A stretch of 64,000 nucleotides of DNA from Scilla litardierei (Eukaryota; Streptophyta; Magnoliopsida; Asparagales; Asparagaceae). The stretch is from assembly GCA_030789695.1 (NCBI GenBank), contig CM061132.1, positions 30,342,418-30,406,417 of the forward strand. The letters run 5' to 3'. Below, piece after piece: positions 11,600 through 24,127 of the stretch. A program made the translations under genes and the position numbers. Each line of letters opens with the position of its first letter. Position 1 is the stretch's first letter. The notes beneath the pieces were generated by a model. The model was given only the letters and a program-made list of their open reading frames with translations, did not search any database and was not told the DNA's origin.

Positions 11600-12741
11600 G
11601 TGATGTAGATGTGTAGCATGGAAATTTCATGTAATGTGATATTAACATGCCTATTTCCAACTGATCCACCCTTAAACTTTAGTGAGATCAAACCATACCA
11701 AAAATCAGAGTATAACCAAAACAAAACTTTATTTCTGCAGAAAATAACTTTAAACTGAAAACTGAAAATGTCTATATTACATGAGCATCCAAACGAACAA
11801 ACTCCCACTAAAACTAAATATCCTTAACTGATATGACACCCATAAGAGCAAAACTCCCATGAAACCTTTTGGGGGACTATCCTTTAGTAAATGGATCCAC
11901 AACCATATATTTGTTCTAATGTGCTCTATAGACACTGTTCACTCCGAACCTCTAATTAACAGCCAGAAACTTGATCTATTAAACCCTTAACTTTGTCAAG
12001 TTCATATTGTTGTTGGAATATAAAACATGCTTATTGTCACAAAATAATCTATGTAGTTCTTCAATACCATCTACAATTTGCAGCCATGTGACAAGATTAT
12101 GCAGTAATATTCCATGATTGGATGTCACACAACTTGATATGAAATCCGTAGCCATGTTAGAAGAGGCTATAAAAAACTATTTAGCACTCTTTTAGTTGAT
12201 GGCACCTTATAACATGAATTTCATACCTTCTTTGCATCCAACAAATATCAGAGTCAGTATACCAAATGATCTCAAGCTTTTCTGACCTCTGATTCATGAG
12301 CATGTGAGCCCCTTTTGTTCTCTATAAATACCGTAAGACTTATTTGGCTGTTATCAAATGGTCAACTCCTGAATTTCTTAAGTATTTATCCAATATCCCT
12401 GTAATGTACGTGAGGTCAAGTCATGTACAAACCTGAGCACTAATTGAGTTTAAATTTGTCTCCCTTAGATTCAAGGGCATCAACATATAAAACCAGAATA
12501 AAATCCTTACCCCCAAAGAACTCAAGGTATATACTTTCATCAACCAAATTCATCTCAAAAAACCAAACGAGATTATCATTAGATGTAATATGGAATACCA
12601 TTATCGAGACTGAAATGTGCCACTAATGCCATTGTTATTCTAAAAAAAGTATTTCAAGGAAACCAAAGAGAAAATATCTTTATCTTTAATGCCTTATTTC
12701 TATATAAAGTCATTTATGACATGACAAACCTTATATCTTTC
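11600..12741 (-). pseudogene. Copia-2 RT C-terminal and RNase H remnant
   Basis: Minus-strand fragments recognisable as copia pol include D-F-I-L-V-L-Y-V-D (about 12520-12500), corresponding to the RT active-site segment with the second catalytic Asp lost. A C-terminal piece P-P-K-G-F-M-G near 11850-11870 corresponds to the conserved end of RNase H. Many stops and indels are present. Tat-2 breaks the reading at 12741. Confidence 0.65.
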
Positions 12742-13478
12742 TGTTGAGTCATTGGGTCGACGTTCGAGGCAACTCGGTCAACAGAGGACTAAGGCCCACC
12801 AGGCCTGCCAAAGAAGCCCGATGTTGACTCAGTCAACGCCAAAATGGCTAGTCGACCGTTGGGTCCCCCTCACTCGAACGTGGGATTAAAGGCGGACTCG
12901 AGAATCCGGGGACGTGCTCAACATTTATTCCTATTAATGGAAAAAGATTGTGGCCCTATTATGGGTGGCCGTTATCTCCCCAACGTCTCCAAAGGGACCC
13001 TGAAAATCTATAAATAGAGGAAAGGGTCCCATATTCAATGTACGAGGTCTAAGACATAGAACTCTATCTTCTCACTTTTACCATTCTTACAATCGAGCTT
13101 GCGTCATCAGTCTAGAGACGAACATCTGTGGGTCGATCTCAGCTACTCAAGCTCACTCTCTTCCTTGAGTTTCATACTAACTTAAGTATTGAATGGGATT
13201 TGGGTCAGAACCCAGATCCGACCCCCCTAACGAGTCCATGTGGTGCAGATCTACGATCGTTGTCCAACATCGAAGGTCAACGCCGAGCTCTCCAACCTCG
13301 AATGATCGATGCAACGGGCGCCCGAGGGTCGATCGAAGTTCGCATCACCTCCAACTACCATAATTCAACCCTGGTTCCTCCAACTAAGGGTCCCACTTCA
13401 ACTGCTGACGAGCCTCCAACTCAGCGTTTCGAGTCTACATCAGCTTGACAACTGTCTTGGTCAATTTTGGCCTTAACA
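12742..13478 (+). repeat. Tat-2 5' LTR (737 bp)
   Basis: It starts TGTTGAG and ends CCTTAACA. The TATA box tataaata is at 13009-13016. The right copy is 738 bp, with visible substitutions scattered along the alignment. Confidence 0.92.
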
Positions 13479-13479
13479 G

Positions 13480-13496
13480 TTTGACACCGTCTGTGG
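13480..13496 (+). other. Tat-2 primer-binding region
   Basis: tttgacaccgtctgtgg is a one- or two-base variant of the tttggcgccgtctgtgg block that follows the 5' LTR of many plant Tat-lineage elements. It fixes the plus orientation. Confidence 0.75.
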
Positions 13497-13511
13497 AAAA
13501 CATTAACCCGC

Positions 13512-15171
13512 TTGACATCCCAAAGCAATCCAAAAGCTATGACAGCTGGACCCAGCAACACCGGACTGGTCGAAGGTCCGAAGGAGAGGCCAAGAGAAAA
13601 CAGCGTCTTGGTTGAGGACGTCGTGGACTCTACAACGCCGCCACCTCGACCTGCGGAGGAAACGAAGGAGCCTGGGGTGACCCAAAATGAGTTCACCCAG
13701 TTCACTGAGCAGATTGATAGGAGCCTAGGCACATTGGCGACCTTAATACGCCAGAACATGGGGAGCCTATCCCCAGTACATGAGCCGTCGCAGCCTCCAA
13801 GCTAGTACCTGATGCCACGAGGGGGTCAGTATTCCTCCAAGATCTTGGGAACCCAAGGGCGGAGATTAACCTCCACGATTCGCCCCCCCTCCCCGGCCCA
13901 CCAATACAACAGAGCGGGAGTCGATAATCGAGCTTTCGTGCTCCAGGGGGAACCCACCTACTCCAATTACCAGGCGACGACCCGTCACATCCTAAATTAG
14001 GTAATGTACAGGGCTCCTCCAGGTTATAACCCACTTAGCCCTGCAGGTGGATTCATAAGAAGGGAGGAGATCTTGAATTGATCCTCCGGAGCCAACTTCT
14101 CGCAACCTGGAGCGAGAGGATCCGTGCTGGTCCAATCCACGATTCGAAAGACTCCCCTGAAGGAGAATATCCTCTCCGCTCCTTTTCTTCCCAAATTCAA
14201 GCTCTCGGTACTACCAGCTTATGATGGCAGGGGCGAACCATGGTCGCACATTCACAAGTATTTGAATGTCATGCTACTCCACGGGGCCGACGAGCCGTAC
14301 CTTTGTAGACCTTTCCATGCCACCCTGATCAAGAGGGCAGAAAGCTGGTACAAAGGGCTACCCTGCAACTCCATCGACTCATTCGAAGAACTGGCGGAAA
14401 TATTCTACAAGCAATTCACCGCCGGACGACGACCCAAGAAGAAGTCGTCTCACCTCTTCTCGCTCGAACAAAACAAGAACGAGTCAATCCGAGCCTTCGT
14501 CTAAAGATTCAATGACGAGAGGCTCGGTGTAGAAGAGACGCTGGATGTGACCGTCAAAGCGGACTCACCCAGGCGGTCAGGAACAAGCACTTGAGGAGGG
14601 CCCTTCACCAGTTCCCCCTAATACCGTCGCAGAGATGCTTAACATAACAGATCGGTTCTCTTCCTCCAAGGAGGCAGAAGAACCAGCTGGAGCTAATACG
14701 AAGAGCACCCTCTTCCGCCGTGGAGACACGAGGCGGGAGAAACCAAACTCGGGAACCCCCTGCCAGGAGTCCCGGGACAAGCGGCCTAGGGAGAGGAGCC
14801 CTCGAAGCAAGGAGCATCCTACCTATGCTTAGTCGGTCATCCCTAAGACAGAAGTCCTCGCCTACGCCTCACGAGAAGAGCTGATACAAGAGGCTGCAAA
14901 GAAGGACACATATGAAAAGAGGGAAGACCTCAAATTCTGCAAATATCACAACGACTATGTGTACGATACCAACGACTGTTGGACTCTCAAAAAGGAGATC
15001 GATGCCCTAGTCAAACGGGGGCACTCCAAAGGCCCGGCCAGTGATCCACCTAGCAAGGAAGGATCCTCAAAACAGAAGGGAAAAAATAACGGGATCGTCT
15101 GTCACCAAGGGGGTCGACTGATGAGCCACCTAAAACTCCTGGCGAATAAAAATGAACGACAACAGCTCTGA
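13512..15171 (+). pseudogene. Tat-2 gag
   Basis: Gag would form the virus-like particle. Open segments are 13512-13805, 13812-14000 and 14124-14504 in one frame, then 14635-14832 and 14959-15171 in the next frame, so the gene has several stops plus a frameshift between 14504 and 14635. The 14124-14504 segment carries the retrotransposon Gag core (A-Y-D-G-R-G-E-P ... W-Y-K-G-L ... F-Y-K-Q-F). The 14890-15030 segment carries the conserved tail C-K-Y-H-N-D-Y-V-Y-D-T-N-D-C with K-K-E-I-D after it, typical of Tat-lineage Gag. No protease follows: the tandem array starts about 190 nt downstream. Confidence 0.85.
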
Positions 15172-15365
15172 CGTCGATCAGAAAACACATGTACGTATTT
15201 TCCGTTTTTTGTTTCCGTCAATAAAGCATATTTTCGTTATTGAACAAAACTTCGCTTCTTTAAGCCATTGTAAAGTTTGTAGAGACTACCTATTCAAAAC
15301 TCCCCTCGAAAAAGGACCTGATCCTCAAGAGGTATTAGGAGAACCGAACTTACATTGATACAAAT

Positions 15366-17386
15366 GACTCCTAAAGGAGCGTCAGCCATAAGTCGAAGAG
15401 GATACCCCTCCGCTACTGAACGACTCTCTTAAATGAGCGTCAGCTGTAAGTCGAAGGGGCTACCCCTCCGCTACTGAATGACTCTCTTAAACGAGTGTCA
15501 GACGTAAGTCGAAGGGGCTACCCCTTCGCTACTAAACGACTCTCGTAAACGAGCGTTAGCCGTAAGTCGAAGGGGCCACCCCTTCGCTACTGAACGACTC
15601 TCCTAAACGGTCGTCAGCCATAAGTCAAAGGGGCCACTCCTCTGATACTAAACAACTCTCTTAAACGAGTGTCAGCCGTAAGTTAAAGGGGCCAACCCTT
15701 CGCTACGAACGACTCTCGTAAATGAGCGTCAGCCGTAAGTCGAAGGGGCCACCCCTTCGCTACTAAACGACTCTCCTAAACGGTCGTTAGCTGTAAGTCG
15801 AAGGGACCCCACCTTTGCTACTAAACGACTCTCCTAAACGAGCATCAGCCGTAAGTCGAAGGGGCCACCCCTTCGCTACTTAACGAATCTTCTAAATGGT
15901 CGTCAGCCGTAAGTCGAAGGGGCCACCCCTTCGCTATTGAATGACTCTCCTAAACGAGCCTCTGTCTTAAGTCGAAGGGACCCCCCTTCGCTACTAAACG
16001 ACTCTCCTAAACGAGCGTCAGCTGTAAGTCGAAGGGCCCCCCCTTCGCTACTGATCGACTCTCTTAAATGATCGTTAGCCGTAAGTCGAAGGGGCCACCC
16101 CTTCGCTACTGAACCACTCTCCTAAATGGTCGTCAGCCGTAAGTCGAAGGGACCTCCACTTCGCTACTGAACAACTCTCCTAAACGGTTATTAGCCGTAA
16201 GTCGAAGGGGCCATCCCTTCGATACTGAACAACTCTCCTAAACGAGCGTCAGATGCAAGTCGAAGGGGCCACCCCTCACTACTAAACGACTCTCCTAAAT
16301 AAGCATCAGCCGTAAGTCGAATGGGCCACCCCTTCGCTACTGAACGACTCTCCTAAACGAGCGTCAGCCGTAAGTCGGAGGGGCCACCCCTTCGCTACTG
16401 AACGACTCTCCTAAACGGTCGTCAGCCGTAAGTCGGAGGGACCCCCCTTTTCCTACTGAATGACTCTCCTAAACGGTCGTTGGCCGTAAGTCTAATAGGC
16501 CACTTCTTCTCTACTGAACGACTCTCCTAAATGAGCGTCAGCCGTAAGTCGAAGGGACCCCCCCTTCGCTACTGAATGACTCTCCTAAACAAGCATCAGC
16601 CGCAAGTCGATGGGGCTACCCCTTCGCTACTGAACGACTCTCCTAAACGGTTGTCAGCCGTAAGTCGAAGGGACCCCCTTCTCTACTAAACAATTCTCCT
16701 AAACGAGCGTCGGTCGTAAGTTGAAGGGGCCACCCCTTCGCTACTGAATGACTCTCTTAAATGGTCGGCAGCTGTAAGTTGAAGGGACATCCCCTTTGCT
16801 ACTGAACGACTCTTCTAAACAGTCGTCAGCCGTAAGTCGAAGGGACCCCCTTCGCTACTGAATGACTCACCTAAACGGGCGTCAACCGTAAGTCGAAGGG
16901 GCTACCCCTTCTCTACTGAACGACTCTCCAAAACGAGCATCCGTTGTAAGTCGAAGGGATCCCCCTTCACTACTAAACGACTCTCGTAAACGAGCGTCAG
17001 CCGTAAGTCGAGGGGGCCACCCTTTCGCTACTGAACGACTATCCTAAATGAGCATCAGCAGTAAGTTGAAAGGGCCACCCCTTCGCTATTGAGCGACTCT
17101 CCTAAACGGTCGTCAGCTGTAAGTTGAAGAGACCCCCTTCGCTACTGAACGACTCTCCTAAACGAGTGTCAGCCGCAAGTCGAAGGGACCTCGCCTTTGC
17201 TATTGAATGACTCTCGTAAACGATCGTCAGCTGTAAGTCGAAGTGGCCACCCCATCGCTACTAAACGACTCTCCTAAACGAGCATCAGCCGTAAGTCGAA
17301 GGGGCCACCCTATCGCTATTGAACGACTCTCTTAAACGAGCGTCAGCCATAAGTCGAAGGGACAGCCCTCTGCTACTGAACGACCC
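15366..17386 (+). repeat. 58-bp tandem repeat array inside Tat-2 (about 35 copies)
   Basis: The unit is about 58 bp (consensus begins gactctcctaaacgagcgtc and ends ttcgctactgaac), repeated head to tail with substitutions and small indels for 2.0 kb. Each unit contains a perfect stem-loop, CGAAGGGG-CCA-CCCCTTCG. Non-coding tandem arrays between gag/pol and the antisense ORF are a known habit of Tat-lineage elements. The same family appears reverse-complemented at 37250-37725. Confidence 0.95.
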
Positions 17387-17417
17387 AAATCCCCACATCG
17401 TCAAACCACAAATCGGG

Positions 17418-17441
17418 TAGATCTCTCTCTCTCTCTCTCTC
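17418..17441. repeat. (TC)n microsatellite
   Basis: A short run of tctctctctc just downstream of the 58-bp array. Confidence 0.9.
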
Positions 17442-17696
17442 CATGGAACATGGTGGTCAAATTCTAAATGTGGTTTGATGGTTTATCCTCTATCACCCCG
17501 AAGCAGCGTCTAACCCATCGAAAGGAACCGTCAGGTATTAAGACCACCACAGGGCGTGAGCGACAACAAACAAAGAGAGGCAATGGCCTACGAGGATACA
17601 CAAGCCAATTCTCATGTCACTCTCCATTGCAAAACATTGTCTTCACTTACACTACTCCCTTATACATTCAAAAATTTCTATCAGGCAGGCCAGATC

Positions 17697-19851
17697 TTAC
17701 AGCGGCCGTTTAGGCCCTTGATCTCCATCCAACACGACCGTAGGCTCCGGTCCCCCCGTGGCAACCGCTAATGCTTCGTCGCCAGCCATGGTGGTAGCCT
17801 CGTCCATGAGGGCTGCCTCCTCCATACCTCGGCTCGACTCGTTGTCGTCTTGGCTAGACTCATCCTCATCGTGGTCCGAAAATATCACCGGGATCTCATC
17901 GATCTATGCAGAGAGTTCAGAGAATCGATTCTTCATCTCCAGCCGGCATCGCTCGTCGCCTTGCTTATATAGCTCGTCAAAGTCGGGAAATACAGTCGTT
18001 AAATCCCGAATCGCCTTCTCCGCAACGACATCAGCTTCGACTCTTTCCTCCAGCAGAGCATCTTCTGCTCGCTCTCTTAAGGCGATTTGTTCCACTTCCC
18101 TCATATGAGACTTGCTTAGCTCTTGCTCGAGTTTCTGAAGGATTAACGACCTCGTCTCGGAGAGGTGGATGATTCTTTCTAGCTCAGCCTGGGAGTTCTC
18201 CACTCTCGACCTAACGACCTCCAGAGTGACACCATGATCGGCCACCACCGAAGCTCGATAATGCAACGTCGTAGTCACCACAAGAGTCTGCACACACTAT
18301 TCGATGGTCAGCCCACGCGCTGATATCAGCCTCGGTAGGGGCCCAAGAAATAGTTACCTGGACGCTAGCATGAATGGCTATTGACGCAAGCCGCTCATAG
18401 TCGACCCTTACCACGACAACCCTGTCCCGTGGTAGGGTCGCATTCTCGGCGATGTTTGAGGTGGTACCGCAGTCAAGGAGAGCACATGCTTCAATAGAAA
18501 CCTCTCCTTGACGAGATCCTCCTCGGAACAGTCGAGGGGGGCCTGAGGATATCGGCCCTCCAGCAACATCAGCCTATACTCCTCAGGGATGTTTTCGGGC
18601 AACCCTACGGGGGAAATAGACCCCCCAAGGCCAGGAGTCCTGGTGCACGCAGAGATGCAGCAAAATCTGAGTCTCCCTCGAATCTTCCTCATGGAAAGCA
18701 TCACTCCCTGGCTGGGAAGCCTACTCCACGACGATGTTCGACCCAGACGGCTCCGATTCATTGAGTACGATCTTCCACCTTTTCTTGACCCCCTCCAGTG
18801 CAACCACTTCAAACTCAGAGGGGGGCCATGTCTTCTTCTGCTGAGGGCGAGCCACCTAGGCCATCCCCTCAACGATCATAGGCCGATCTCCAGATGGCTG
18901 GGCCATCGATCTCGATATGATCGGTGCCCGGGGTGACAACATTCTCGTGCCTCTCTGATGGAAGCTTTGACCGCTTTCCTCAATGCGGGATCTACCTAGT
19001 AATCCATGCTGGTCATACCTGCCGAAGCAACTAACTAGTTAAGACAAATAACAAAGTTCGAACAGTTGGCGAGCACGGTCAAACCGACCTTTCATCCACT
19101 CGGTTTGACGCAGCACTTCGTCCGACTACAGCCACTCGATCGACCTCATGCCCTCGGGTAGGCGTTTTAGAGTGTCGACGGCTTTGTTTTCCTCGACGGT
19201 CAACAGCTTATCCTTGGAAGGCCCCAAGTAAGGGGCACCCCAACCGGTGTAGAAGCTTGCCTCCCCTTGGAAGACTATAAACAGAAACTCGTCTTTCCAC
19301 TTGGGTTTAGAGGTGAGAAGGTCTTCCAACATCATCCTCCCTTGACGGGACATTATCGTATACCATCCCGGGGTCTTAAGGGGAGGAAACGAGAAGAAGT
19401 GGTTAAACAGACGTAGGGATGGCTCGATAGCGTTCGACATCTAATGTCAGAGGGAAATGTTTAAGGTATATAGGAAGTACCGCAAGAAGGGATGCATGGG
19501 AAATCGAAGGCCTCGTTCAAAGGCTTTAACATAGACCCCTACTTCCCGATCGTCGGAACGATTAGCTCTCTCGTCCCTCCTAGGCAGTCTGATTTGATAA
19601 TCGAGACGAACGAAATTCCTTTGAAGCGCGTCGATTTGGCCGGCCTTGACTTTGGACCTCACATTCACCAACAAGCCTAGCTCCATGACCCCTTCCTGAT
19701 TCTTTTGAATGGAGATGACCACATTCCTTCCGAAGGCAGAGGACGAAGCCATTACTTTCGAGAGAATGAGAATACGAATCGAGAGAATGGAGATGGTATC
19801 CCCACACTCTGTTACTAGAACCGTCATATATGGGCAAAGCAACAACCACAT
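17697..19851 (-). pseudogene. Tat-2 antisense ORF (aORF)
   Basis: This minus-strand gene reads from about 19750 (M-A-S-S-S-A-F-G-R) leftward. The recognisable core (19440-19126) contains P-G-W-Y-T-I-M, W-K-D-E-F-L-F, E-A-S-F-Y-T-G-W-G and, after a stop, S-D-E-V-L. The middle part is Pro/Ser/charged. The C-terminal half (18293-17697) is long, charged and heptad-like (probable coiled coil) and ends in an acidic D/E/S tail. This matches the antisense ORF of Tat-lineage elements (PF04195-like) of unknown role. Stops and frameshifts separate the blocks at about 19447, 19125, 18408 and 18300, though some breaks could be short introns. Confidence 0.7.
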
Positions 19852-20035
19852 GATGGAACACGTGTTAAGGATCTAAGGACGCAGAATGTCTTGGATTTCG
19901 AACCGACAAATCATCTAAATCGACGAAGCGGGTGTTTTAGTGCCTAGAACTCGAGTGCTACTTTCTCGACTGCCGCGCTCCATTAAATGCGATGTAACGT
20001 CGCTTGACCTCAGCGGATGGATCCTTCAAGGTCAT

Positions 20036-20049
20036 GCGATGGGGGCCAT
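20036..20049 (+). other. Tat-2 polypurine tract
   Basis: gcgatgggggccat lies directly before the 3' LTR and is shared with Tat-1 (ending 10141). It is the expected plus-strand primer. Confidence 0.75.
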
Positions 20050-20787
20050 TATTAAGTCATTGGGTCGGTGTTCGAGGCAACTCGGTCGACAAACGACTAA
20101 GGCCCACCGGGCCCACCAAAGAAGCCCGATGTCGACTCAGTCAAAGCCAAAATGGCTAGTCGACCGTTGGGTCTCCCTCGCTCGAACGTGGGATTAAAGG
20201 CGGACTTGAGAATCTCGGGGACGTGCGCAACATTTACTCCTATTAATAGGAAAAGATCGTGGCCCCATTATGGGTGACCGTTATCTCCCCAACGTCTCCA
20301 AAGGGACCCTGAATGTCTATAAATAGAGGAAAGGGTCCCATCTTTAAGGTACGAGGTCTAAGACATAGAACTCTATCTTCCCACTTTTACCATTCTTACA
20401 ATCGAGCTTGCATCGTCAGTCTAGAGACGAACCTCCGTGGGTCGATCTCAGCTACACTAACTCCCTCTCTTCTTTGAGTTCCATACTATCTTAAGCATCG
20501 GAGGGGATTTTGGTCGGAACCCAGCTCCGAACCCCCTAACGAGTCCCTATGGTGTAGATCTACGATCGCTGTCCAACATCGAAGGTCAACGCCAAGCTCT
20601 CCAGCCTCGGACGATCGACACAACGGCCACCCGAGGGTTGGTCGAAGGTCGCATCACCTCCAACTACCATCATTCGACCATGGTTCCTCCAACCAAGGGT
20701 CCCACTTTAGCTGTTGACGAGGCTCCAACTCCGCGTTACGAGTCTACGTTAGCTTGACAATTGTCTCGGTCAATTTTATCCTTAACA
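20050..20787 (+). repeat. Tat-2 3' LTR (738 bp)
   Basis: It aligns end to end with 12742-13478. The start is mutated from TGTTGAG to TATTAAG; the end is CCTTAACA. The TATA box tataaata is at 20318. Confidence 0.92.
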
Positions 20788-20792
20788 CTTTT

Positions 20793-21480
20793 CATAGTGC
20801 CTTTTGAATCCCACTTGATTATAAAAAACTATTTACAAACATTGGGTTTCTTACCTATTGCAATGAGACAAGAGTTTGAATGTCAGTGTCCTTCATAGAC
20901 TTAATTTTCTTACTTAAGGCGTTAATCCACTTAGGGAGTTAGAATTTCTCCTATCTCTAATGGATCTGCTTAATGGCATAAGTTCTTAAGATGCTAGAGT
21001 TTGTTCTTCTTGAACGATTTCCTAAGTAGAAGGATTTCTAAGATCTCATTTCTCACATTGTCTTGAGATCTCATTTCTGACATTGTCTTGATTTATTGTG
21101 TTTTGAACAAGATTAGGAATAAGATCTTAATCAATACTAATAACACATGTGGGAATATCAACGTATTCCTCTCCAAAAGACAATGTTCTTAGTTGTATTT
21201 CCAAAGACAATATCTTTAACTGTATATCCCTTCCCCCCAGCCGCAAAATCGGCATCCTCAAAGAACTGGGCATTTCCAAGGCTCATATATTTACATAATT
21301 GTGGGATTAAGAATATACAATATGGATCCTTTTAAAGTAGTCAACAAAATTGCAAATTATTGTCTTTGTGTCCAGTTTCCATTCATTAGGCTTGTGAGGC
21401 CTTACCTTTGCTGGACATCTCAAACATGAAAGTGATTTTGTTACTATAGTTGAAACTTTGTAAAGAATGTAAGCTGCAAT
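20793..21480 (-). pseudogene. Copia-2 integrase C-terminal remnant
   Basis: On the minus strand, 21470-21340 gives C-P-A-K-V-R-P-H-K followed by K-L-D-T-K-T-I-I-C-N-F-V. This is the copia integrase C-terminal signature in which the protein mentions its self-limited 'yield to a known shape' segment. It continues into 21335-21147 with F-F-E-D-A-D-F and D-I-V-F. Stops are frequent and Tat-2 cuts the frame at the left. Confidence 0.7.
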
Positions 21481-22059
21481 CTTGAGTTTATGAATGGGAT
21501 AAACATAGTCACATCTGAAAATTCATCTATGAACTTCATAAAATATTGTTGACCACTCCAAGCAACTGTATAGGATGGCCCACAATTATTTTCAACTTAT
21601 AAGTTCTAAGATGCCTAAATTCTTATTGGCTTCATAATCCCCTTTTATTGGTTTGTTTGCCTTTTATCTGCTTATCATAAAACTGCAAAATTTGTGAAAT
21701 CTAAGGGATCGAGAAATTTCATTTGACATAAGTCTATCTGTTTCTCCTTTCGGAGATATATTCTAACTTTTATGTCACAATGTAACTGAATTCTTATTTC
21801 TTAATTTTTTTACTTTATACTTCGTGTACTCAAATGCAGGTAATACTTAAATGAAGCAATAAAATTATTATAAACTGATAAAGAACTAGAACCAACTCAT
21901 TTTGAATCATGAGACAACCCAAATTTTCCATTTTCAAAATGAATAATGATAACCAAATTTGTCCAAAATAGAAATAGAAACCAAATTTCATGAAAAACGG
22001 TGAAATAAATGTCTCATCAAAATTCAAATATAATCTAATGTTTAATAGTCTAAATTTTC

Positions 22060-22890
22060 TATTGCTTCAGTCTGAACCGTCTTGCCATCACCTACAAGGA
22101 TGTATCTTTCACCATCATTGGCTTTTGGCATCTTAGGCAACCCTGCATAGACACACTGATGTGAGTGGTTATACCAAGATCTTTTTATCATGTGTCTATA
22201 AGTACCGAAGTTAAATTAACTTCAGAATAAACCAAATTAAGAAGCATAACTTTCTTATCTTTAGAGGTAGAGATCATATGAGCACTTTCAGTCTTCCTTG
22301 CTCAAGCCTTTTCTCTTCCTGAACATAGATGAGCTCATTTAGAGACTAAGTCTCTTTCTGGTAATTGTAGCTCACATTAAACTGGTTAAGCTGATTAGGA
22401 AGAGACATCAAAACCAGATGCACTAGCAAGTCTTGAGAGAGTTCAAACTTAAGTGCTTTCAACTTGGTAGCAAGGTGAGACATTTTCATAATGTGCTCCC
22501 TAATGTTCCCCTTACCTTATACCTCATTGAAATTAGCTTTGTCAAGAGTGTACCAATTTCACACTTTTCATTCTTGAAAAGATCTTTTCAATATCAGAAA
22601 GAAACCATTTAGCTGTAGTAACTTTATCGGACATTATGCCCCTGAATGTTTCTAGAATGCCCTTCATAATCATCATGCACTTGCGATTTGACTTCTCCCA
22701 CCTTTCCCTCTCCCTATTTTCATCAGAGGTACTCTTTTCTGTAAGAGGTGGGGGAGAGTCTGTCCTTATCGCCAGGTCAAGGTCTATGACCCCAAGAACT
22801 ATGCGCAAGTTCTCTTTCCATGATGTGAAGTTAGAGCCATTTAGAGCCGGAATGATGCTAGCAGTAATATTTTCAGGAGTTAAAGCTGAA
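22060..22890 (-). pseudogene. Copia-2 gag
   Basis: Minus-strand Gag of a Ty1/copia element. It reads L-N-G-S-N-F-T-S-W-K, then R-I-V-L-G-V-I-D-L-D-L-A with P-P-P-L-T after it, then W-E-K-S-N-R-K-C-M-M-I-M and F-R-G-I-M-S-D-K, the conserved first third of copia Gag (UBN2/DUF4219 type). After a frameshift near 22540 it continues with L-N-E-L-I and ends in N-D-G-E-R-Y-I-L-V-G-D-G-K, the segment normally just before protease. The zinc knuckle between these blocks is not intact. Confidence 0.78.
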
Positions 22891-23224
22891 AAGAGAACAA
22901 AAACAAATATGACACAGGCTCACATAAGTAAACTGAAAAGCTACAATAAATTCAAAATTTAAATGCAAATCCCATCTTTCAAGATATCAGGCACTGCATT
23001 AATATTTATCTTTGGACAATATATTAACTTGTAATTGATATCTTGGTGCAGTAATCAACCACGGGTAATAAGTAACATGTCAAATAATAAACCTTCCTTT
23101 GGGCCGATTTATAATTTACATGTAAAATCGAATAAATATCACACGTTTTTACCATAGAAGCACATATAATTATGTCGAACATGTAACTTACTTTGGGCTA
23201 ATAAATATTCACATAATAAAATAT

Positions 23225-24120
23225 GCACAAAAACTTTTATATTTTGAAATAAATTAATTTTCACAAGAGAGCCCACTTTGGTGTGTTGTTGTTTCAATTA
23301 ACTTACTTCAAAATATATATTTAACCATTCAAAATTTGAATTTAAATTATAGTAAAATTTAATCGAAAATTAATGCTCAAGGAGAAATATACATAACGCC
23401 TTTTATTTCCTCTTTTATTTAAATCCAAATTTTTAAAGAAATTTTTTTTCATACAAGAGTAAGTATAACAACCGTTTATATTTCGAAATAAAACAATTTC
23501 CATAAGAGAGCCTACTTTGATGGTGTGTTGTTTTAATTACTTTATTTTGAAATATATAATCAACCATGCCCAAAAAATTTGAATTTAAATAGTAGCATCA
23601 TTAATTTGAAATTAATCTTTAAGGGGAAATGTATGTAACACCCTTTATTTCCTCCTTTAAATGAGTTTAAATCCAAATTTTAGGCAAATAATTCATACAA
23701 AGAATGTCCATATCCTTTTAAGTTTCGAAAATAAATATAATATCTATAATAGAGCCCACTTTGGTGGGGTTTTGTTTCAATTAAAATTATTGCAAAACAT
23801 ATAGCCAAATATGCCCAAAAATTGAAATTAAATTAAACTAAACTTTAACACACAAAAAGTGTCTAAGGGAAATATATATACGAGACCATTTATTTCCTCT
23901 TTTAATGAGTTTAAATCCAAATATTGGGCAACAATTACATACAACGTATGTCCATAGCCATTTATATTTTGAAATAACAATAATATCCACAATAGAGCCC
24001 AATTTGGTGGGGTTTTGTTTTAAATAAAATTATTTCGAAATATATATATTCAACTATGCCTAAAACTTGAATTTAAATCAAAACTAAATTTTAACACAAA
24101 AAATATGCTTAGGGAAATAT
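23225..24120. repeat. About 240-bp tandem repeat, about four diverged copies
   Basis: The same succession of words recurs at about 23225, 23467, 23705 and 23950: a 'tttatattt(t/c)gaaata' block, 'a(t/c)aagagagccca(c)tttg(g/a)t', 'ttgaatttaaat', then 'tttatttcctcttttaa'. The copies are AT-rich and diverged. They lie in the long 5' non-coding part of Copia-2, so this is either an internal expansion or another repeat inserted there. Confidence 0.7.
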
Positions 24121-24127
24121 AAATATA

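Larger units (their letters stand above)
12742..20787 (+). mobile_element. Tat-2, non-autonomous Ty3/gypsy Tat-lineage element without pol
   Basis: LTRs are 12742-13478 and 20050-20787. The flanks ctttc (12737-12741) and ctttt (20788-20792) are a 5-bp TSD with one mismatch. After the 5' LTR comes tttgacaccgtctgtgg, the usual Tat primer-site region. Internal order is gag, 58-bp tandem repeats, (TC)n, antisense ORF, polypurine tract. No protease, RT or integrase is visible anywhere inside, so it would depend on another element's enzymes. It inserted into Copia-2. Confidence 0.88.

Noticed and set aside
15366..17386. Regular repeats resembling a CRISPR array
   Set aside because: There are no unique spacers: the whole 58-bp unit repeats head to tail inside a plant retrotransposon.
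17904..18293. Coiled-coil frame as a separate host gene
   Set aside because: It lies inside Tat-2 between its tandem repeats and 3' LTR, in the known place and orientation of the antisense ORF.
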